A stretch of 58,605 nt of DNA from Dipetalonema caudispina (taxonomy: Eukaryota; Nematoda; Chromadorea; Rhabditida; Onchocercidae): NCBI GenBank assembly GCA_013365325.1, contig JABVXV010000364.1, forward strand, positions 1 to 58,605, written 5' to 3'. Below, one piece after another: positions 50,401-58,605 of the stretch. The translations under genes and the position numbers were made by a program. Numbering within the stretch: position 1 is the first letter of the stretch; each line of letters starts with the position of its first letter. The notes beneath the pieces were generated by a model. That model saw only the letters and a program-made list of their open reading frames with translations. It was not told where the DNA came from and made no database searches.

Positions 50401-53400
50401 ATGGACTTGTGAAACTATGGTCTTTGAATCGTATTCAGGGTGATTTGAGTATGACTGTCCGTGCCGATGCTACATTTACCTACAGTGGTAGGTTTTCCTT
50501 AATTTAAATTATAGTTTGTATACTATGTCTGGTTTCAGAAATATGTCCATGATCTTTTAACATCTTATAGAATTATTTAAATATTATAATTATTATCTTG
50601 TTTATTTAATTGCTTGCTTATGTTAGACAACTCGAAGAGTAATTTAATGTAACTGAATAAAGTGATAAAGTCTAAAGAAGTTAAGACTGTTGACTTTTTA
50701 AATTTTACTTAGAGCCATATAAGTACGCTGATTGATCGAAAAAGGTTTTTTTTCCACAGTTCAAGTTTTTTCCCAATCATATAAAGAGTGATATTTGCAG
50801 AAGAAAAAAGTGATCAACTTCAGGTTCAAATTTCAGGTCAGGAAATCAGTTCGGTGCAATTTTTGGGACGAACGGGATCACATCTGGCAATTGCAAGTGA
50901 AGACTGTCGTATTAGCGTCATCGATGCTGAACGAATGCAACTTTTGACAAAGATTAGTTTTGATAAAAAAGCAGAAGGCCCACCAGTGGATATCATTGCT
51001 GTTGATAATCTTCTTTATGTTCTGACTCATCATAACAACATTTTCTGCCTTGATTGCAGGTAATTTCACTCGAGATTTTTTGAAATATATTAGGGTTACT
51101 TTGTGCTCATTAATTGTTTTAGATATCATTGGACGATCACAGGTGTTAAATATAGCTGTTTAAATTCTTTCTGTTGCAGACAACTTTCCTTCTTCCCCAA
51201 CATGTATTGCTTGAGAATTTTCAACTTAAGCTTTGGAAGAGACGAATGAAATAATTATCTTTAAATGTAAATAAAATAATAATTTTAAAATTTCAACATC
51301 ACTGAACGTTTAATCTAATATTTATTATGGAAATTTATTTTAACGTTGCTTCCCGGTTCAACTCTTTTGCAATCCAACAAGAATCCATTACCTAGTTGAG
51401 AATAACAATTACTTAGTTTGGGTGGTCTGCTGTAACTTGACATCTAATTCAGGTGTAAAATAGTTTACTGTAGCTTAGCGTAATCACTTGTAATCTATTT
51501 TTGGTGAATGTTTGCTCGGATGATAGTTTTAGTGTGATGATTTAAAGGCAAAATGGCTCATAAGCTTATATCCAGAATACTCTACTATGACATTTAAAAC
51601 TATTATGACATTTAAAATTGTAGTTGATCAATGTTGCCGTACTTGAATACCTAAATTTTGCTGCCGGTTTTGTTAAATATTACTTCTGATATAAGGTTAG
51701 AAAAATTTTATGGCAGACTTTAATCTTGAAGGATACCAACGTATGAGAGAGCAGTTTTGGGTTGTAAACCCAAAGTAATTTGGCGACATCGGATCAAAAA
51801 TGAATATGGTTTGATAACATCATTTTGCATCGATCCTGTAAGTCAAAATTGGATGTGTCTTACATCAACCAGTCGTTACATCATTTTGTGGGACTTGAGG
51901 TAACCGTTTTCATATAATATTCCATCATCCATCACTATATCATATTCTAGGTTCGAAGTGATTACGCTGTTAAGTTAACCAGTCGTTAGTTATTATTATC
52001 TTTAAGATTTAAGAGACGACACTTTGTTTAGCCATCCAAATTTAGAATCTTTAAAATTTAATGCATGATGGAAATTCGTTTTTTATAATTTGTCGGTTTG
52101 TTATTTTTTTTCACGTTTTGTAAGTTTTGTATTGTTTTTATTCCATCTTGTCATTAAATACTGAATATTTCAAGTTAGTGGAAAGTTTTTTTTTTCTTTT
52201 TTTTGCCGCATCGTGGAATATCCTTTTTTTTGCTGCCGACTGGAAATAAATAAGAACTCTTTAGTCAACTAAATTGCAAATAATTCGAAAATTTTCGTAT
52301 TGATTTGCGTGGTTTTTTATTTATTTCTGATATATTGTCTGGATCGCCTTACTTGTTCTTTTTATTCAGTCATGTACTGTTATTAATACTAATTTATTCA
52401 ACTTATTTAGTACGATTCGGTGAAAACAATTTAATTAGTTCACTCCTGTGTGATCTAATTCATTTATTAAAAATAAATTAAAAAACCATTCAAGAATTTA
52501 AAGGTTCGGAGTCGAAGTGAACAGTTGGCCACATCCCAGCGATGCATGTCGGATGCTGCGTTGTTGGCCAGCATATCCGACAGTGAATGAGCATATTGGT
52601 AGTTCATGTACAGAAATTTGGACATCATCATCGTGTGCATTCGAACTAACTCGTTGGAAACTAGAAACAGCCCAGAGGACACAAGTTATATGGCCTTCCT
52701 CCAACAAACCTTTTGAGTATTCCATGGTATGCCAGTTTACTTTAAAATCTTTTCTAGGCAATTGCTTTATAGATAAAACTAATGTTCTTCATTAAAATTG
52801 CGCTTTAGTAATTCCTTACTTTTAACGGTGGAGGGTATTAACGATCGATTGATATTGCCAAGAGATACATATCTTCCTAATGCCAGACGATACATGTCGA
52901 AATGAAGCAGATTGATTTGACATCATTTGTTTTGCATCATATTATCAGTGTCAAATCACTGGGTTTATTAAGGTTTAACTGCTTACATAATATGTTTTTT
53001 TCAAATTCTATTTAGGGATATCTCGAATTTTCATTTTTCAGAAAGATAAACATGTCACGACAGCACTGGCCACTTGTCCATTGACTGGTCGCATTTTCAC
53101 AGGTGATAGTTTGGGTGCCATACGATCGTATAATTTATCAGATCCAAACGAATGTTTTTATCTTTCTGGATCACTTCGACGAACCACAGAAGCCGTTTCT
53201 TCATCATTATCCGAACATTTCGCTTCCATCCGTTACAGTAAATCCGTAATCGATACCGTAGAAGTTTTAAGTGAAACGGTTACCGGTAGGACTGCCGAAC
53301 CACTTTATGCTGTAAATCCTCTTGAAGTGCAGGTATGACTTTTATCTAAAATTTAAGTGTTAAAATACTTAAAACTGCACCTCATTTTTTCTTTCCAAAG

Positions 53401-53633
53401 TAATTCCAGTTTCATTTTGTTCGAAACATTGCATTAAAACTAATTCCTATTTGGGAAACTTTCTCATTTTTTTGCAATTTATTAAATCAATGAGCTATTG
53501 TTCACTTTTACTGACATATTTTCTATTTTTCTAGTTGACAGTATGCCACAAAAGTCCGATCACCGATCTTCTTTGCTGTGGAGAGTACTTGGTTTCATCA
53601 AGTCGAGATGGTGTTATTAAAGTATGGAAGTAG
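41101..53633 (+). CDS. vps-15: VPS15 / PIK3R4, class III PI3-kinase regulatory pseudokinase
   Basis: Exons: 41101-41192, 41728-41845, 41928-41990, 42326-42448, 42532-42660, 42957-43198, 43318-43451, 43591-43625, 43775-43929, 44211-44361, 44738-44815, 44962-45096, 45420-45502, 45602-45776, 46083-46143, 46530-46678, 47227-47361, 47519-47656, 48129-48289, 48583-48714, 48981-49092, 49464-49647, 49976-50177, 50354-50487, 50801-51059, 51732-51899, 52504-52726, 53042-53332, 53535-53633. All phases close, giving 1386 aa (human VPS15 is about 1358). MGN at the start supplies the N-myristoylation glycine. The kinase-like domain (about 1-310) keeps lysine K53, HGDIKTQN (144-151) and a DFA variant of DFG (164-166), followed by the VPS15 hallmark [12 protein letters not shown]-like repeats span about 360-790 ([18 protein letters not shown]) and C-terminal WD40 repeats about 978-1386 ([12 protein letters not shown] to GVIKVWK). 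With VPS34 and Beclin it makes PI3P on endosomes and autophagosomes. The start of exon 26 (51732 or 51750) is the least certain boundary. Confidence 0.96.
41390..41419. repeat. (TA)n microsatellite in VPS15 intron 1
   Basis: Uninterrupted TA dinucleotides within the first intron. A shorter (TA)n run lies at about 15568-15591. Confidence 0.95.
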
Positions 53634-55228
53634 AAAGCGGTGAAACAGCAAACATTTAGCTATAAAACCTAGTAGTTTTCATTTTAGCAGCGAGACATTG
53701 ATTTAATTGAAGTTACTTGATTCGAACAGCTCAGTCGTTCTATTTATTTATGCGTGTTATTATATATTTTTCAAAAGGGTGTATTGTATGTTTGGCCATA
53801 TCCTTTTGGATTTTTTTAGGAATTTTTCGAAAAAGGAAGAAAAATGGAAAGAATAATTTATTGGGAGGGACATTGTTGTTCATTAAAGAATAATGTAATT
53901 GGGGATGAAATCGTGTCATTCTTTTATTCCACATTATGATATATATTTTCTGAACATTAACAAATTTTCTTTTAGTCAACAATAACAGGTAATCCCTATA
54001 ACACCGAAATATGAAATCCGTGTACATTTTTTTCATATAATTTCATTTCCAATTAATTTTTTGTTCTTTCGTTCCAGTGATGAGTGTTTCATGTTTTAAT
54101 CATTTTCCAGAAAATTGGTATAATGAAAGAATCAGTGCTTAATCCGTCCTTTTTTTAATCCATAATTATTAAATTTGTGGAATATTAATAATAACATAGC
54201 TGTGAGATTTACTGAGCGAAATGTTTTAAAACCTCGCAGTTTTTTTTTTTTTTTTTTTGAAGATTAACATATATTAGTCATATTCGCTTTATGCTCTTAT
54301 TCTTCAATTCAGTTCTTTCTTATCTTGCTTAGATGACGTATTTTGCCGTTTTACATGGGTTTTGAAATGAAATCTGGTTGTACGATAGTTTGTAAATAAG
54401 AGAAGTGTTCGTTTTTACCTGTTCCTTTTACTTTAGGTTAACGAGTGTGTATCCATGAATAAAATAAAAATATCACTTATTGGTGCATTTTGCAATCAAC
54501 ATCAGTTTCACATCAAGAGTAATTAAATGATAATAGTCATGCCTAGAAATTCTCATAATTTTTCAAAATTAATTGATTTAATAACTCAACATGATGATGA
54601 ATGCCTCCATTGGATACGTAGAATCTATTGGCATCAAATTGTGATTCAATTTCTGGTTCTCATCATCTACAATGTCCTAGATTTAGGTAAACAAAAAAAA
54701 ATGTGTTATAATTTAAACCATTTATCAGATTCTTTTCTCTCTTTTCCTAACCAATATTCACTCATATTAAAACTTCTATATAGCATCAATCTGATAATTA
54801 CAAGTAGATAGGCGAAATTATAATGAGATGCTCGATTTTAATGAAATTAAGTAATATCGTATTTTATTATAAATTAATTTGTTAATGTAATTTTATATGT
54901 GTAACTTTATTCTAATTATTAAAAAATTATTGCACAATATACAATAAAAAAAAAAAAAAAAAACGAAGGAAACAAAATATTTTGAGTCGTTCGATAAATC
55001 GTTTATTCATCTTACTGATTAATCGGAAATGACATATGTTTGCTTATTCATAATCCCATAGTATTATCCAAGCAATAAGCAATTGCTACATTATTAATAT
55101 TTCCTGATAATTGCTAAAATCTTTCCAGGTTTTTTTTTTCGGAATTATAAAATCCATAAAATTAATGATCAAATCCTTAATTACTCGTCGAATTAACACA
55201 ATCGTGACATGATCATTGGGATATTACT
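53634..55228. other. VPS15 3' flank and convergent spacer
   Basis: No provable gene. AATAAA at 54459-54464 on the plus strand is one possible poly(A) signal for VPS15, far (about 0.8 kb) from the stop; ATTAAA near 53882 is closer. AATAAA on the minus strand at 55002-55007 could end the tyrosine-rich gene, about 220 nt past its stop. The segment 54527-54811 is GC-richer and open on both strands (94 codons on plus; MSEYWLGKERKESDKW and a second open piece on minus), but splice phases do not join. Confidence 0.5.
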
Positions 55229-56943
55229 TCAGGAGTAATTTCCATATTTATTGGTAGATGTAAGCCATTGACGATTTAATGGTGAATAATAGGTGAAATA
55301 ATTTCGATAATACAAATAACGTGCGTTATCATTATACCCGTAATAATGCATGCTATAGTATGATGGATAAATAGACGGTAAATCATACCTGAAAATTGTT
55401 TTCTAATTTTTGATATAAATTTCTTTTTTTCTATTTGATGAATAATATGAATTATAATTTGATAAATTGATCGATCATGTTTATATCTCTCTGTTATCGT
55501 TCGTTAGCTGACTTCTTTAATTGAATCAACAGTATCGCAATTAATTAATTTCATGTCATTTGATATTATCTATCAATTGTTCAATCATTTCCATTTTACT
55601 TGTATTTTTTTTTTTGATTTAATTTTACTTACAAATGATTCTTATATCTTAGCCAAGAGCTATATGGATAATTCCACATACTATATGGCGGTTTATCAAT
55701 TCGAGAACGTGGTGAAGTTCCTATATAGCAATCATACCAATAATCATCATACTGCAAATAAATACTACTCATGATAATATTAATGATATCATATCTATTC
55801 GAATCTTTATTTTCACATGATAAACCATCTCATTTCATATCTATAAAAATTTACATTTATTCATATACACTAATTCATATATAATTAAACATATTTGTTG
55901 TGTGTATTTGCAATAGTAACAGAAATATTCGTATGATTTAATGGTAGAGAAAATTGTAGTAATAATAGTAAGATTTATAAGAAATTTGAAAAATTATATT
56001 GAAACTAATTTTCCAGCTAACAATGGTAGTAATAGTTATGTGAATTAGTATTAGTAGTAATGATAGAGAAAATTATAGTAATAGTAGTAAGTAATAGCAA
56101 TAATGCTGATCAAGTAAAAGCTGAATCAATAAACGTTGTTTTCATTTCATTCAATGATCCGTTCAATTTTAAATCATTTCTATTTGTAATAAAAAAAAAG
56201 GAAAAAAGGAAAAAAAAAGTGAATTTTGTATTGCATGAAAAGTATTATTTACCTATGTTAGATACCATTTTTTTAAATCAACCAATGTTAATATCCCTCC
56301 CACTGCAATTTTAAAATTTGAAATTACGAATACTTTCATTTTTTCTCTTTTTTTTTTAGTCTTAATTTAGATATATTAGTTGAGAAAATGCTATCAAATA
56401 TATATATTACTTATTACTTTTGATTGTTTAACAAATTGCTACAATGTTATAAGCTAATTTACGTCAATTACCAACCAAACTCCAATTTCGATACAGGTGA
56501 TTTGGCCATTGTGGTGTATATTTTTCATCGTTTGCTAATTTTTCTAACGATTTCGAACGATACAACTGAAAAGATAAAAAATTTTTTATCTTTATCTAAA
56601 TTTAGAATAATTAAGCATGAAAATATGTCAAAATTTATGGTTTAAAAAAATTTTTGAAATCTCCAATTTGTGAATTTTAAATTATTTTCAAAAACTTTGC
56701 ACCTAAGAAAAGAAATGAAAAATAATTGAAGTAATGAATTGCTATATTCCGATAAGTTACTAGTATTTCACTAAATTGCACTTACGATATAACTTAATTT
56801 ATCTGACCTTTAAACTTAATCAAATATTATCATTAAATTAGGAGTGAAGAAAAATTTTTAAATTAGGGATTGCAATGACAATTTCGGGATTGTGTAATCA
56901 AAAAATTACCTACCGGATATATATGTTGGAGCAATGGAGGCAT
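55229..56943 (-). CDS. novel tyrosine-rich small protein, 132 aa
   Basis: Four minus-strand exons with closing phases: 56914-56943 (ATG), 56476-56565, 55633-55751, 55229-55388 (TGA). Acceptors are CTGTAG, TTTTCAG, ATTTGCAG and ATTTTCAG; donors are GTAGGT, GTTGGT and GTAAGT. The first acceptor lies three bases before the ATG with no visible upstream exon, suggesting spliced-leader addition. The protein has 27 Tyr and 6 Trp in 132 residues. Exon 2 is basic and charged (RSKSLEKLANDEKYTPQW); exons 3-4 are aromatic (YDDYWYDCY, YPSYYSMHYYGY, RYLYYRNYFTYYS), with an NHLY motif recurring at both internal exon junctions. No signal peptide or membrane segment is evident, so it may act inside the cell as a structural or cross-linkable protein; that is speculation. 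I recognise no family. It is invisible to a simple long-ORF search because each exon is short. Confidence 0.75.

Positions 56944-58605
<1,662 letters not shown>

Noticed and set aside
54527..54811. 94-codon plus-strand frame and two minus-strand open pieces
   Set aside because: Open on both strands, no recognisable family, and no combination of donor and acceptor closes in phase; not called as a gene.

Overview
The window is nuclear DNA of an animal with short spliced exons. It is very AT-rich between genes, full of poly(T)/poly(A) tracts and simple repeats, and has small exons behind TTTTCAG-like 3' splice sites. Several first exons begin just after an orphan 3' splice site, as expected for spliced-leader trans-splicing. 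Together this suggests a nematode, most likely a filarial or other clade III worm; that assignment is inference from style, not from a species-diagnostic marker. Both ends of the window are the same trinucleotide repeat in opposite orientation (TAA at the left, ATT at the right), which looks like contig ends broken in microsatellite.

Layout. 1-20.7 kb: no gene I can prove; homopolymers, microsatellites, one striking 35-bp-stem hairpin (16312-16395), a degenerate dispersed repeat and several exon-like islands. 20.8-26.8 kb (+): a proline-rich protein with four WH2 actin-binding motifs, a 2943-nt exon joined to a second exon coding for 55 consecutive glutamines; two upstream exons are possible. 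26.8-30.5 kb: no convincing gene. 30.5-32.7 kb (+): fragments of a possible small secreted protein around a large TGTA/TACA microsatellite block. 33.5-38.2 kb (+): a six-exon MADF-BESS transcription regulator whose phases all close. 38.2-40.0 kb (-): a four-exon acyl-CoA-binding protein, convergent with the MADF gene, with only 78 bp between stop codons. 41.1-53.6 kb (+): a 29-exon VPS15/PIK3R4 orthologue (about 1386 aa), the regulatory pseudokinase of the class III PI3-kinase complex used in endosome traffic and autophagy. 55.2-56.9 kb (-): a previously unrecognised four-exon gene for a 132-aa protein that is about 20% tyrosine. 56.9-58.6 kb: nothing clear.

The genes are not an operon and have unrelated jobs: actin control, transcription, acyl-CoA binding, and phosphoinositide signalling. 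All gene models were assembled by hand from splice signals, reading phase and remembered family sequences; no alignment or transcript data were available.
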